From Odontocerum albicorne (taxonomy: Eukaryota > Arthropoda > Insecta > Trichoptera > Odontoceridae), in NCBI GenBank assembly GCA_949825065.1, contig OX463838.1, positions 8,348,251-8,412,250 on the forward strand: a DNA stretch of 64,000 nt, given 5' to 3'. Under the pieces are notes generated by a model. The model worked only from the letters and a program-made list of their open reading frames with translations, ran no database searches and was not told the DNA's origin. Of this stretch, positions 21,580-32,640 are shown one piece after another. The first letter of the stretch is position 1; the number at the start of each line of letters is the position of its first letter. Made by a program: the position numbers and the translations under genes.

Positions 21580-21700
21580 CAAAGGCGGACATTTATCTCT
21601 AATTGAGTGTAAATTAAGATAATACTCGATAGGCGCCCATTGTTCATTATGCAATCTTAAATTTTAGCAGAGCAGAAAGGTCTCGGCGCCAGCACAATTT
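21580..21700 (+). repeat. 121-bp direct repeat, right copy
   Basis: See left copy at 20256-20376; offset 1324 bases. Neither copy shows TG/CA ends, a primer-binding site or a polypurine tract, so it does not look like a retroviral-type LTR. Confidence 0.95.
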
Positions 21701-22124
21701 AATTAACCCAAAAAGTATTAAGTATTTCAAAATATACAAATAACAATAATTAGAGGCTGTCTATTCGAAATAGGCTGGGAGCGAATAAATTAGTTGAACT
21801 CCATTTTTTTATGTCACTAGCGCGACGCTAGATGCACTACCCTTTGCACCCGCCTCAGGCCATCCCTGCGTAGAATATCTAGTATTACGATGTATGATAG
21901 ATTAAGGAATGATCTGATAAACGATTACCAGTGACGGGCTGTAGCAGCGAACTACCAGAAATTTCCCGGTAGGCCGATGTACAACTGAACCGAAATATTC
22001 AGTGTATAATTTCAAATTTTTAAATATGTGCTAAGTATTTAACATAAAAAATGGGCCAGTTTCAACCAATTTCCTAAGCCTATTTGAATTGCCATTCCGC
22101 TGCTGACGATAATTGTTTACCAGA
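21701..22124. other. non-coding stretch
   Basis: Nothing recognised. 21770-21960 is somewhat richer in GC. Confidence 0.45.
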
Positions 22125-22337
22125 GACGGATGTTATAAGTAGAATTAAGATACGAAACTTGAGATGGTTTGGCCACATTAAGAAAATTAGTTGCGAAAGA
22201 CTTACGGAAAAAAATGTATGCCTGAAACGAATGGAGAGCGACGAATAGGTAGACCGAGGAAGGAGTGGGGGAGATTGTAGGAGAAAGTTTTACTGAAAGA
22301 AAGGTTAGAAGTATGAGAAACAGTATAGGAGAGGATA
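22125..22337 (+). pseudogene. LINE C-terminal fragment (GHI/GRPR type)
   Basis: The plus strand reads SRIKIRNLRWFGHIKKISCE, then after frameshifts a block matching the pattern RR-GRPRK-W (about 22230-22275), and KVRSMRNS near 22310. This is the end of LINE proteins of the R--LRW-GH--RM---RL ... GRPR--W class. It runs straight into a SINE head. Confidence 0.6.
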
Positions 22338-22400
22338 TATGAACCCGCAACCTCAAGGTTGGGAGACAGGCGTCTTATCAACTAGGTCACAGAGGTCGTC
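22338..22400 (-). repeat. family A SINE, tRNA-like head only
   Basis: On the minus strand it has the A box (tgacctagttga) and the region up to the B box (gttgcgggttca). It is cut off there. Confidence 0.6.
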
Positions 22401-22509
22401 TGCATGGTAGGTAGAGAGGACACAATGCCAAACTTTCCTACCTTGACACACATACATGTATACCCCTCAGATATCTATGGTACAGAACAAAGGGCGATTA
22501 CCCAAAATA

Positions 22510-22850
22510 TGCTCACCATGCCAAACTTCTCACGGTGTGTAACTATAGAAGCCTTGAAACAAGAAGGCAAGAATCCATTGCGATATTCCTAATAAAGGTT
22601 TTCCAAGGTTCATTTAACTGTCCCGCGATTTTAGAAACACTAAGTTTATATGTACCCAATAAATATAGCCGTGCAAGGAATCACCCTCTGTTCTACATAC
22701 CAACTTATAGGACGAATATCATGGGTAAACACTCAGTCACGCGTGGTATAGAGATATTGAACCAACTGAATGACACGGTTGATATATTCTCGGTACCGTC
22801 TAGCAGTATGAGAAGAATCCTGGCTGATATTATTCCTAACGAATAAGCTA
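22510..22850 (+). pseudogene. LINE C-terminal fragment (jockey/I-like)
   Basis: The frame 22535-22846 reads SLETRRQESIAIFLIKVFQG, then NCPAILETLSLYVPNKYSR, then FYIPTYRTNIMGKHSVTRG and ILNQLNDTVDIF. The order L--RR------L-KI--G-IDCP-LL----F-VP ... F--P--RTN----S---R----N is that of the C-terminal end of jockey/I-type reverse transcriptase proteins. It ends at a natural stop; the upstream core is missing. Confidence 0.65.
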
Positions 22851-22904
22851 ACGCTAGAAGCAGACCCTCTTTGTGTAACAGGAGAAATCCGTGCAAAGTG
22901 GATA

Positions 22905-23180
22905 AAAAAAAAAAATATACCGCCTCTTTCACAACCATACAGCTTCTACACTTTCTTACTTTATACATTTCCTTCCTTCAAAATATCATTCATTTGATCC
23001 AATCATACTTTTTTTACTCTTCTTCTACCATTCGCATTCACACTGTATACTATATTTGTTTTGTTAATCTTTATTCATTCATTCGTTCCACATGCCCAAA
23101 CCATCTCAGTGTGCCCTTCTTCATCTTACTCAATACATCAGTCTTATGTTCACATTCATCTCTAATCACTTCATTCCATA
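22905..23180 (-). pseudogene. LINE C-terminal fragment (LDQxNDIL family)
   Basis: The minus strand reads KMKKGTLRWFGHVERMNE (near 23100) and then a broken GRRRVKKV and LDQMNDILKEGNV (near 22990). The same family recurs at 58690-59375, 60820-61090 and 61190-61615. Stops and one frameshift are present. Confidence 0.7.
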
Positions 23181-23182
23181 AC

Positions 23183-23331
23183 AACCTGCGTGGCCTAGTT
23201 CTTAAAACTCCTATCTTTTAACCCGGAGGTTAGAGGTTCAATTCTAGTTGGACCAGATATTTAAAAAAAAAAAAATCCAGTCTGGGTTTCACTTAAGGTC
23301 TCTTGAACACCTTTGTATTGTATTGTATTAT
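23183..23331 (+). repeat. family A SINE, plus-strand copy
   Basis: Starts with the tRNA-like head (gcgtggcctagttctt, then the B box gaggttcaattct), an A13 run in the body, and a tattgtattgtatta tail shared with the next, inverted SINE. Confidence 0.7.
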
Positions 23332-23531
23332 TACTTTCGTTGTATATAGTACAACCTGACGGGCTAATTGTCATGTAGTAATCTCTTCTAAACAACTAAA
23401 AATATTTTAAAGAGGCCTTTAAGTGAAAACCAGAAAGGAATCCTTTTTAAAAAATCTGGGTTCTATTGGGAATTGAACCCGCAACTCACGGGTTTGGAAA
23501 GATGTGTCTTACCAACTATGCCACGCAGGTC
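23316..23531 (-). repeat. family A SINE, full length, tail to tail with the previous
   Basis: On the minus strand: head with A box (tggcatagttgg) and B box (gggttcaattccc), the aaaggattcc body, the tail block, and the ending aatacaataca. The two SINEs meet at their tails. 23532-23619 holds another SINE-A tail on the plus strand. Confidence 0.8.
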
Positions 23532-23619
23532 CTTTCAAGTTGGTTGGAAGATATTGCCACATGGCAATAAGCTAGCAAGGTTGTACTGTATACAAAGAAA
23601 GTGTAATACAGTACAATAC

Positions 23620-23980
23620 AATATGCATAAATGAGGATCGGAAAGTTCTCGACACAGACTACCGATAATATTTAGTTTTTCCACATATACTTTATTTCAA
23701 GAACTTAACATAAGACCATAAACCATGCCATGAGATAAGTGGTGAAATGTCTTAAAATGTAGGTTTACGCCATTTGAAATAAAAAGATAAACTTCTAAAC
23801 AATATGCATAAATGAGGATCGGAAAGTTCTCGACACAGACTACTGATAATATTTAGTTTTTCCACATATACTTTATCTCAAGAACTTAACATAAGACCAT
23901 AAACCATGCCATGAGATAAGTGGTGAAATGTCTTAAAATGTAGGTTTACACCATTTGAAATAAAAAGATAAACTTCTAAA
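23620..23980 (+). repeat. tandem duplication of a 181-bp segment
   Basis: aatatgcataaatgaggatc begins both copies (23620 and 23801) and aaaaagataaacttctaaa ends both. Only about three substitutions are visible, so the duplication is young. The unit has no gene and directly follows the SINE tail. Confidence 0.95.
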
Positions 23981-24179
23981 AAAAGCAAAATTTGTAAAAG
24001 TGTCAAATTTTAGTAAGCATATGTTAATTTGGAAAAGAAATACCATTATGGAAAAGAAATACCATTAGATATTTCCAAGCACTGTTACAAGAGGCACCAC
24101 ACGCAACCAGCTATTGTGTATAAATAACTGCAAGACTTCCAGGTAAAAAGTATATAGGTCTATAAATTCGCTAGATAAT

Positions 24180-25450
24180 ACTAATTCTATGGGTTCAGAG
24201 AAAATATGTGGTAAGCTACTTAAAAATATCTGTGATCAAATATGTCTTTCTCTCACTTATATTTTAAACTTAAGTTTAAAGACCGTCTGTTTTCTTGAAT
24301 ACTTAAAGCATTTTACAATTATACCAATCTACAAAAGTGGAGAAAAAACTTTTATTTAGAATTTATAGACCAACATCGCTCTTAAATGTTCTAGGTAAGA
24401 TTTTGGAAAATTAAAAAAAAAGGATTGATCACATATCTAGAAACAAATAAAATACTTCCTCAAAACGAATTTAATTTTAGATATAAGATGGGTAGTGAGA
24501 ATGCTTTGTCTAAGTTCACTTAGATTGTTACTGTAAATATAGATGCAGGACTTAAATGCATAGCAATATTTTTAGATTTGCAACAAAATTTGATAAATTC
24601 TAATTTAATAAACATTTAATAAATTCTCATCAAATTCTCTTGAAGAAATTGAATAACATAGGTATAAATAAGTTGTTAATAAATTGGTCAAAAAGCTTAT
24701 TAACAGGTAGGAAACAACATGTCAGGACAGGTCATAATAATGTCCATTTCAGAGTCCCGCAAGGAAGTACATTAGGAACTGTATTATTTATTTTATATTA
24801 ATAGTCTATGTGGCTTAGATGTGAGTGATGATGTAATAACATTTGCAAACAATAGTGTAATACTATTCAAATATAAACACTGGTCACAGGCATATTGCAA
24901 GGCAGAAAAGGGTATAATCAGGTAAAGCAATGGTTGGATCGTAACTTACCGACATTGAATATTGAGAAAACTAAGGATATTTGTTTCAGTACAACAGAAA
25001 CAGGACAGCCTGGAAACCAGAACCACTCACTGGTTCATAATACAGGTTATTCTGGCTCTAAATGTGACTCTACAACTCGAAAATTTTGCCCATGTAGAAA
25101 ATATTCAGGGACAGTAATCGATACGTTTCTGAAATGGGACTCACACTGATAATTTGATGAAGCTAATAAGAAAATCAGTTTATTTATTTAGAATAACTCG
25201 AAATATATTGACTATAATAATCTTTGTGCTTGAAAAGCATTCGAAACTTTAATTGATAGATTTTAGAGGGAACAGAAACTAATTATCAAGATTATCTTGA
25301 AAACTCCAAGGGAGCAACTTTTAAAGTTTTTGGCGTTCTGAGCATAAGGCAAATATATATATAATCAAAATGGTTCTCATGATTAAAAGAGGCACTGAAG
25401 CTCATAAGATGATTGACAACATTTATCAGATTAGGAACAATAGTAATAAA
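24180..25450 (+). pseudogene. LINE reverse transcriptase remnant
   Basis: The longest reverse transcriptase remnant in the window. In successive frames: LKHFTIIPIYKSGEKTF (about 24300), RPTSLLNVLGKILE (24370), a palm region around 24540-24600 with a degraded IFLDLQ motif, RVPQGSTLGTVLFILY (24752-24800; the QGS-LGP motif with GT for GP), then DVITFANNSVILFKY where the YADD catalytic box has become FANN (24840), QVKQWLDRNLPTLNIEKTK (24915), YSGTVIDTFLKWDSH (25105-25149), and thumb-region debris to 25450. Both catalytic aspartates are replaced and the frame shifts repeatedly. Jockey/CR1 group; clade not resolved. Confidence 0.85.
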
Positions 25451-25860
25451 TAATAATAATAAAAGAACAACTTATATAGCGCCGTTTAGAGAGCAAACTC
25501 TCCTCAAGGGCGCTGTAACTCATATTTTAATACACTTTTATTGACAGATCCAAAATACTAAAAAATAAATATATACACACATAAGTTGAGTATACGGATA
25601 AGAAGATAGTGGCTCCGGCTATTACACAAGGTATTTCCCAGCATATGTTCAGAAAAACATATTTGGTAAGAAAATTACAGCAAATTTACTAAGCGAAGAC
25701 GAACTACAAAGAAACGTTTGTAGATCTTCCGATATGGGATAGTATCAGATTCGGCTTAAGGTTTAGTGTAGTGTATTTTATAGTGTTCATATAACATCAT
25801 ACATTTTGATAAGACCTTCCAAAAGGGGCTGTTTTTAAGAGCTTTGTAATGCTGCACAGG
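25445..25860 (-). pseudogene. CR1/L2-like LINE 3' UTR, copy 3
   Basis: Reverse complement of the 3' end at 19490-19870: shared blocks include agagtttgctctctaaac, acgaaggtttctttg-like and gaacacta. It starts at a TTATTATTATT run (25443-25462), the microsatellite tail of the element, and abuts the plus-strand LINE remnant. Confidence 0.7.
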
Positions 25861-26441
25861 CCACCCATATCTCTACTAAATACTAAAACGTACATACTTC
25901 CAAGCCACGAGACCAGCAATGGTAAAAACTCTTATCATAATACCCCGGCCTATTGGATCGATAGTTTAAAGAATGTACTTGGTGTTAAAATGATGAACAC
26001 ATCTTTTGACGAAGGCATCATATTTGTTTAACTACTTGGGTGTATAGGTATAACCAGACTGGAAGTCATTTAGAGTTTCAAATCTCAATGGGCGGTTACA
26101 ATTAAATACAAAATTCTTCATGTTTATGCATCATATATCCGTATTGACTTTGGTTATTTTTTGTTTGTGGTTTCTATTATTTTTTTTCTTTAACTGAAAG
26201 TGTAAATCTCATATATTTCTGAAGCTTGTTTTTTTTAATGTTCTTTTCAGTGACAAGAGTATTTAATTGACACATGTAATGCCTATATTGAGTGCTGGTT
26301 GACATAAACAGGAATTCTTAGTTAGTCAGCCAGCTGGTCTACGGTATCTGAGTATACAAATTAAGCAAGATGGATGAAGTGGAATACGTTTTTTTTTTAT
26401 ACGATTATTGAAATGTGTCTTTAAACTGTTTCATTATTATT
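25861..26441. other. non-coding stretch
   Basis: Nothing recognised; the 60-codon frame at 25849-26031 is not supported. Confidence 0.45.
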
Positions 26442-26449
26442 ATTATATC

Positions 26450-27327
26450 CAGGGCTGTGGAGTCGGAGCCGGAGTCGTGGAGTCGGAACATTTTAGGCGG
26501 AGTCGGAAAAAATCGACCGACTCCGTTTAATTATTTTAACATTTTCTTTAATGAATAACGTTACGGTATGTATTAACCAGTTAACCTCTCATCGTTTCAT
26601 GCCTGATACTATGCAGATTTTTATAATCGCAATAAACCCCAAAAGGGGATTACGTTCAGTTTACAGTTTTTACAAAATTAGATATAAAAACAGCAATACT
26701 GCGATATCCTGAAATTATTCAAGATTCAGCGCTGACCGTCACGGCCTTACCACTTACCACCTACAAAAGTTAAGAGCTTCTTTTGAGACTTATTTTGAGA
26801 TCTAATTCCATTTAGACCACGAATAGGAAATAAGATTTATATAAAGTATATTTACTTTCAAAAATCTTATCTTGTGTTCTATTCAATATTGAATCAAAAT
26901 AATAATAAACAATATTAATAAGATTTAGTTAACGTATGAAAACAAATGAAGCAACCTTTTTATTTTATTTTAAAGTGTTTTCTTATTTTTTTTAATACCT
27001 ACCTGTGTTGTTTTTCTAATTATTTTAAAAGTTTCATTTAATTCTTTTTTTAAATATTAATATATATTTTTAATATTATTTTAGTGTGAAGATATTGCTT
27101 AATGCGTATTGTTTATATATTTTTTTATAAAATTGTTTCATTTGTGTACGAATATAATTAATTTTTAATTTATACCTGTATCCATTATTAATAAGTCAAT
27201 ATAAATACATTAGGTAGACGCAGTAAATTATAAAATAAAATAAAAATTGAAGTCAGAGTCAAGAGTTGGAGTCGGAGTATAAAATAAAGCCGGAGTCGGT
27301 AAATTTTCATCCGACTCCACAGCCCTG
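26450..27327. mobile_element. hAT-type MITE with 8-bp target duplication
   Basis: An 878-bp element beginning CAGGGCTGTGGAGTCGGA and ending in its inverted counterpart. It is flanked by identical 8-bp repeats ATTATATC (26442-26449 and 27328-27335). The 8-bp duplication and CAGGG ends place it in the hAT superfamily. Near both ends the heptamer GAGTCGG or close variants recur several times, as expected for subterminal transposase-binding sites. The interior is AT-rich with no open frame. A decayed relative lies at 38625-38935. Confidence 0.93.
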
Positions 27328-27559
27328 ATTATATCTATCCTCATGGAAAAATAAACAACATATTATAAATATATATTTTTTTGACAATTTACACATCAAT
27401 TTGTCGACATCTTTACCCTTATTAATATTTATGACCATAGAGTGACAAGATATTAAAAATAATGATTCTCAAAAAATTTTATAATATTCTGAAACATTGT
27501 CTTTCTTTTACAATAAAACAATTGTCAATCTTTTAAACCTTTTGCGTCACTCCACTGAT

Positions 27560-27610
27560 TTTGCGCACATACTTATATTTGTAAGATTACATTATAAGTA
27601 TGTGCGCAAA
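27560..27610. repeat. perfect 18-bp inverted repeat
   Basis: tttgcgcacatacttata is followed after about 15 bases by its exact reverse complement. The inner segment atttgtaagatta also recurs about 60 bases on (27640-27655). Confidence 0.85.
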
Positions 27611-28007
27611 TATTTGTAATATTACATAGCACGTACTTATATTTGTAAGATTAAAGATACGAGTATGTATCCTTATTTTGACAAAAAGAAATTCAACTCT
27701 GTAATGTTGCCATATATAAAATATTTATAGACCAGGATGCGACGAGGACACGGAAACAAAAAATTAATATATTATTAAAATTGAATTGCTCCACTCTTAA
27801 AAAATATTTTTATGCTGTATGACTAGTGGTCTTCTCAATTCTTATCTTGTCCTATCCAGGGTCTCTATATAGTCATGCTGTTTCTATTGTTCTTTTTCTT
27901 AACTCATATTGCATTAACATGTTTAATTTTCCAAATTCATTATACATATGGAAATAATACTTATGCTCTTATGTTTTGATTTATTAAGGACACTTTGTTA
28001 TCATCAA

Positions 28008-28260
28008 CTCTGTGGCGTTATGGCAGAAGTTGATGGGTCCGTTTTACCTTAGTTTACAGAAGAAGCAATATTAACTTTGATAAGCTGTTAAAATCAGTAC
28101 AAATAAACATTTTTTAAGTTTTTCCAAAAAATATATCTTTTAATTGGATAATGACTGACACACCAAGTTTTGCCACAACATGCTGAGAAATATTTTCTAC
28201 AAATTGGAAGAATAAACACAAAAAACGGACATATCAACTTCTGCCATAACGCCGCAGAAC
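28008..28260. mobile_element. small MITE with about 36-bp inverted ends
   Basis: Left end ctctgtggcgttatggcaga, continuing to gttgat-gggtccgttt. The right end (28215-28260) is the inverted equivalent with three or four differences. 253 bp, no open frame. No clear target duplication, so the superfamily is open. Confidence 0.8.
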
Positions 28261-28868
28261 TATTACAACACGTTCCTCGCCTTTATGAATACAAAATTAG
28301 GAACACACAAAAATACAATTTAGACCAGTCAACACAAAAACCCAGTTATGGTTGTAAGCGATATATTTTTTTAAATCATTGTTGCATTGTATACATACTG
28401 ATTGATTTATCAAAGTTGCATTGTATAAATAGTGACACATTTATCATATTTGTTCCTCTTTATAGTTACTACTAGTCCAAAAGTTCCTGGGCTGAACAAG
28501 TCAAAGTGTGAATGAACAGATACCACAGCAGTCATACCCACTGCGTGGTTAGGCGATATTAGTTAAAATTGGATACCTCAACCCATAGAAGTATGTCGTC
28601 TAGAGCCAACAGAAAACGTGTTTCTTTATATTCTCAAATGTTAAAAATTGAATATTGCGTAGTTATCAAGCTTCTTTCGCAATAAGGGAAATGTCCAGCA
28701 GAAATTAAATGGCATTAAGATTCTGTCTACAGAGAAAATTCTCCGTAAGTAGCACACTTGAACTTGTTCGAGCTGGAAACTTTTGGAGCTTATTGTATGT
28801 CTTATTATAAAATGCCCATTCATTACTTTTACCAGATATACTTTGCTTAAAAAAAAAAGGAAAATAAT
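28261..28868. other. non-coding stretch downstream of Rbbp5
   Basis: Nothing recognised. Confidence 0.5.
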
Positions 28869-28890
28869 GAGTATTACTTGAATAAAATAA

Positions 28891-28896
28891 TTTATT
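28891..28896 (-). terminator. polyadenylation signal of Rbbp5
   Basis: AATAAA on the minus strand, about 140 bases after the Rbbp5 stop codon, predicts a short 3' UTR with cleavage near 28870. Confidence 0.6.
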
Positions 28897-29033
28897 CATT
28901 AATTCAGAAAAAACACATTTTAAAATATGCCAAGCCAGATAGATTCATGGATTTCCTTATTATTCAAAAAAGTCAGATATTGTCACGAATAAGGAAACCT
29001 ACACAGTTATGAGTTCACATCAAATACAAGATA

Positions 29034-30464
29034 TTATCGCCTTGGTCTTCCAGCACTTTTTTTCCCACCTGTCGCAGGTTTGTCTTTCCCTGACAGTGTT
29101 GGATGTGATTCTGAAGCATTTATTTTGATAGGAATGTCGTAAAATTTTACTTTCTTTTTCTTTGCTGGTGGAGATTTTTCAGGTGATTCCACTACAGCTG
29201 CTTGTGTCTCAACTGTCGCTGCCCATCCATCCTCAGGATCTTCGATTTCTGGTGCGATAGGTAAGAAATGCAGCATATTGTCATCATCACCATCTTCATC
29301 TGAACTACAAAACGCAGCGACGGGTTCACAGGTTGTCACATCTACTTCTGTTTCTTCATCATTGACATTTTCCCCTTCCAAGTTTATAGATTTATCTTCA
29401 TCAGTTACATCAAACTCAGATTCTCTCTCCTCATATTCAACATTTTCATCTAATTCTTTAAAATCTGGCGCAAATGCTGACCAATTTTCAACTTGATTCT
29501 GTGCCCAAATTGATACGACTCCAGAACTAATGCTAGCAATAATAGGTCTAACAGGATGCCATACTACATCGAGTAAAAGCTCACCTTTGGTGCCATGCAA
29601 AATCTTAACTAAATTTCCTATTGACTTTTCCCAAATATAAAGTGCATGCTGTCGAGCAGATCCGGCACAAATATATTCTCCGTCACCAGAAAAGCAACAT
29701 TTTTTCCAGGTCGTCTTATTAACTAAATCTTGCAGTTTTTGTATAGGCTCTGGTTCGCCATTCTTTCCACATTTTAATACTTCCTTGGTATTGTATACTC
29801 TTATAACTCTATCAGATGTATTAACTAGGAAACATTCACCTCTTCTTGCAAATTCAATACTTTTAATTCCAGAAGTACTCGAGGTTCCAATTGTTATTCT
29901 AAAACTAGCCTTAACTTCTAAGGATTGAGAGTCCAATATAAGTATTCTTCCTTTCGCGTTTCCAGTATATACATGATCTCCTCTACGATCAAATGAGGCT
30001 ATTATGTTACAATCACCATCTTCATCTAATGGTAATATTTTAAAATCACCTTCTAAATTTGATAATAATGCAGCATGTTTCATAGGACAAACAAGAAATC
30101 TAAGATCATTTCTCGGATCAAACTGCACTCGCAATATAGGAGTCGGAAGCCTGAATTGTCGTTCACATTCCCCAGTCAGAACATCCCAAATACATACGTT
30201 ATGATCAGTAGAAGCAGATAGAAGCTTATGGCAGTCTCTTGACCAACTTAAACTGCACACCGGATGCACATGGGCAGATATAGATTTAGCTATTCCTCTA
30301 GTCAGGAAATCCCAAATGAATATTCTTCCATCATTACAGCCGACAGCGAGTAAAGTTCCACGTTTGTTGAAAGCACATGTTGCCGCTAAGGATATGGAAT
30401 CCAAAGTTCCATCAAATTCTTCTGGATAATTCTGTCCGAATGATTCTAACAGTTCGAGATTCAT
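29034..30464 (-). CDS. Rbbp5: Retinoblastoma-binding protein 5 homolog (COMPASS/MLL H3K4 methyltransferase subunit)
   Basis: A nuclear WD40 scaffold of the SET1/MLL complexes. With WDR5, ASH2L and DPY30 it stimulates methylation of histone H3 lysine 4. The 476-aa frame has no intron. It starts MNLELLESFGQNYPEEFDGT, the invariant animal N-terminus, which fixes the start. WD repeats span about residues 20-325, including GTLLAVGCNDGRIFIWDF and RQHALYIWEKSIGNLVKILH. Residues 325-340 give NQVENWSAFAPDFKEL. The ASH2L-binding acidic motif EYEERESEFDVTDEDK is at 343-358 and the WDR5-binding motif EVDVTTCEP at 373-381, followed by AAFCSSDED. The tail is shorter than in vertebrates (about 538 aa) and basic, ending GRPRR, an AT-hook-like end. 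All key parts are present, so it should be functional. Confidence 0.98.
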   Translation of the reverse strand: MNLELLESFGQNYPEEFDGTLDSISLAATCAFNKRGTLLAVGCNDGRIFIWDFLTRGIAKSISAHVHPVCSLSWSRDCHKLLSASTDHNVCIWDVLTGECERQFRLPTPILRVQFDPRNDLRFLVCPMKHAALLSNLEGDFKILPLDEDGDCNIIASFDRRGDHVYTGNAKGRILILDSQSLEVKASFRITIGTSSTSGIKSIEFARRGECFLVNTSDRVIRVYNTKEVLKCGKNGEPEPIQKLQDLVNKTTWKKCCFSGDGEYICAGSARQHALYIWEKSIGNLVKILHGTKGELLLDVVWHPVRPIIASISSGVVSIWAQNQVENWSAFAPDFKELDENVEYEERESEFDVTDEDKSINLEGENVNDEETEVDVTTCEPVAAFCSSDEDGDDDNMLHFLPIAPEIEDPEDGWAATVETQAAVVESPEKSPPAKKKKVKFYDIPIKINASESHPTLSGKDKPATGGKKSAGRPRR

Positions 30465-31105
30465 TGTCTTATGGCGTTAGTGATTCTGCAACAGAAAATA
30501 ATATTTATTAAAAATTTCACTTAAAAGAACTTAAAAGGGGTTAAAAAGATATTTTGAGGTGTTTACAGGACATGTCATGTGTGGTATTGTGAATGGTCGT
30601 AATTTAAATTACTGATAATTTAGCAACACAAACACAGAACTGGGTTTTACAGAGAATTCATGTAGGCAAGAATCATAAATACTGATCAATATGCATGTAG
30701 TTAAAGGACAAAATATCAAAAGATTTCAATCAAGTTTATAAAAACTTGGTGAGGAATCTCTTTAAATTTTATAAATAAGCTACGAAATTAATAAGATTAT
30801 TTCTTACTTGTGTGTAGTTAGATATAAAAAATATAAGTCAGTATAAAGTAAATTTGAGAAGAAATGAAAATATCCCCAATAATTTCATTTTAATTTAACC
30901 AACAAAAAAATAATAATGAAAACACTTATGAAAAAGTAATATTTAACTAAAAAACAGACTTTAAGTAAAGACTTACCTATCTATTCGTATAAAATTAAAA
31001 GAAATATGATCAAGAAAGATTTTAGCTTGTAAACAAATTTCCTGAATTGTCAAAACCAGGCCAAACAACACGAAGTGTCAATCCACCATCACAGTCGCCA
31101 TTTTT
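30465..31105 (-). promoter_or_regulatory. Rbbp5 5' UTR, leader intron and probable promoter
   Basis: Minus strand. Upstream of the ATG are 21 leader bases, then a 3' splice site (ttttctgttgcag, intron edge at 30486). A matching donor GTAAGT lies at 30971-30976, so the leader intron is about 490 bases. The first exon would run from 30977 to about 31100. At 31096-31105 the minus strand has AAAATGGCG, a YY1/Pho-type motif common at starts of housekeeping genes. Confidence 0.6.
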
Positions 31106-32640
31106 TAACAATAGACATTTATAACAAAATAGTTTACTGTGTTGCCATATGAGTGTAGAATTTGGTTGAAGGTCAATTTATCACTACTGTCATACCCCAT
31201 CCTTATTAAATATAATATTTGTTTTTTTGCCATTCACTCTCTTTGGCACGATATTATAAAGCAAAAGAGAATATACTCCCAAATAAAATTAAATTCCGGA
31301 AGATAAAATTCTCAATTAACCGCAATCATACCGAAAACTGTTTACAATTTACATTTGCAAAAACTTGCTAATGCATATATTTATTGTGTTGATCAAAAGG
31401 TAAGGGCTAGAATCAAAAGAGATGTCTGTTAGGCAAATTTAATAAAAGACAGAAACGTCGTAATGGAATAAATTACTAAAAGCATGTTTGAACAATAGTG
31501 AACTTGAGAAAACTTGTTTATTGACAACAAAATTAGTTATATTTATACATGGGAAAGAAAATTAACAATAAATAAATAACTATGTACATACGTATGGATT
31601 CTTTACTGCATAAGAGCATTCTCAGTAAAATAATGTTCAGAAGAGCAGATGTCGGCTTAGACCTTTATCAAGTCATGAACATGATAAATGTTTTAAATGG
31701 GACTGCTATATAATATCTGCAATGAGAATCTGATGTGAAAAATTGCAAGATGACGTGAAGAAAGAGGAATTTCGAAAAAAATATGGAAGGAAGAATGAGG
31801 ATGATTAAAAAAGAATTAAATATTGAAGATTGAATGATTACATAAAATATGTTGGTTTCCACAGCAAAATATATTTGAGACACTGAGAAAATTGGATATA
31901 AAAAACGAGAATGTATGGTTGCATGAAGAAAAGGACTATATGAAGAAGAAAAATAGGCCATGAAGAGTATCGATCCAAAATAGGAAATAGTAATGAATTA
32001 ATGAAAAGAAAAAGAGAGTTTAAATAATGGAAGATTCAAACCAAAAGATTAGTTGACCAAAAAAATTTTGAGATTAAGAAAGTAGAAAGTTATGCATAAA
32101 AGAGGAGAAAGTATTTTTTAATAAGTAAAATGCGTAAGTTCAAAGTAAAACTAATTTTGGTGGTGTGGTAAGAATGAAAAGGTTTTGTGATACATAGAAA
32201 GGTTCATTCGAGATCAAAGGACAGTATGTTCAGGTGAACGAATTTTCAACGATGTCAGAATAGGTAAAATTTTGGGATGGATTTTTTTGCATTATTAAGT
32301 CAATTTAATCTTTTTCCTGTAGTGTAAACTGTACAAAATAATTATTTAAGCCCACAATGTCACATAGCATTGAACGTTTTATGAATAATTTTCACCGAAA
32401 ATACATATTTCCAATTCATTAATAATTAAAACTTATTATATTTCTAAAAAGATTTTTTATTAAAATGAATGTATTCAAATTTTCAAAATGTTAGTTATTA
32501 AATTATATCCTGTTTTACAATGCATGAAAAAAACACCTTAATGTTTTATGATTTATCTTCATAGAGATCTCCATCTTTTAGAGCAAATTTTTTTATCCTA
32601 GCAATTTCTAACTCTTGTCAAGTCGAACCACAAACTTCGG
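31106..32640. other. intergenic region between Rbbp5 and RpL34
   Basis: AT-rich. The minus-strand frame at 31668-31961 (97 codons) is a Phe/Ser/Ile-rich shadow of a GAA/GAT-rich plus strand and is not taken as a gene. The two genes are divergently transcribed but 1.5 kb apart. Confidence 0.5.

Noticed and set aside
20256..21700. LTR retrotransposon with 121-bp LTRs
   Set aside because: No TG/CA ends, primer-binding site, polypurine tract or gag/pol; the interior is a MITE with a nested element.
31668..31961. 97-codon minus frame between Rbbp5 and RpL34
   Set aside because: Shadow of GAA-rich sequence; no splice or family evidence.
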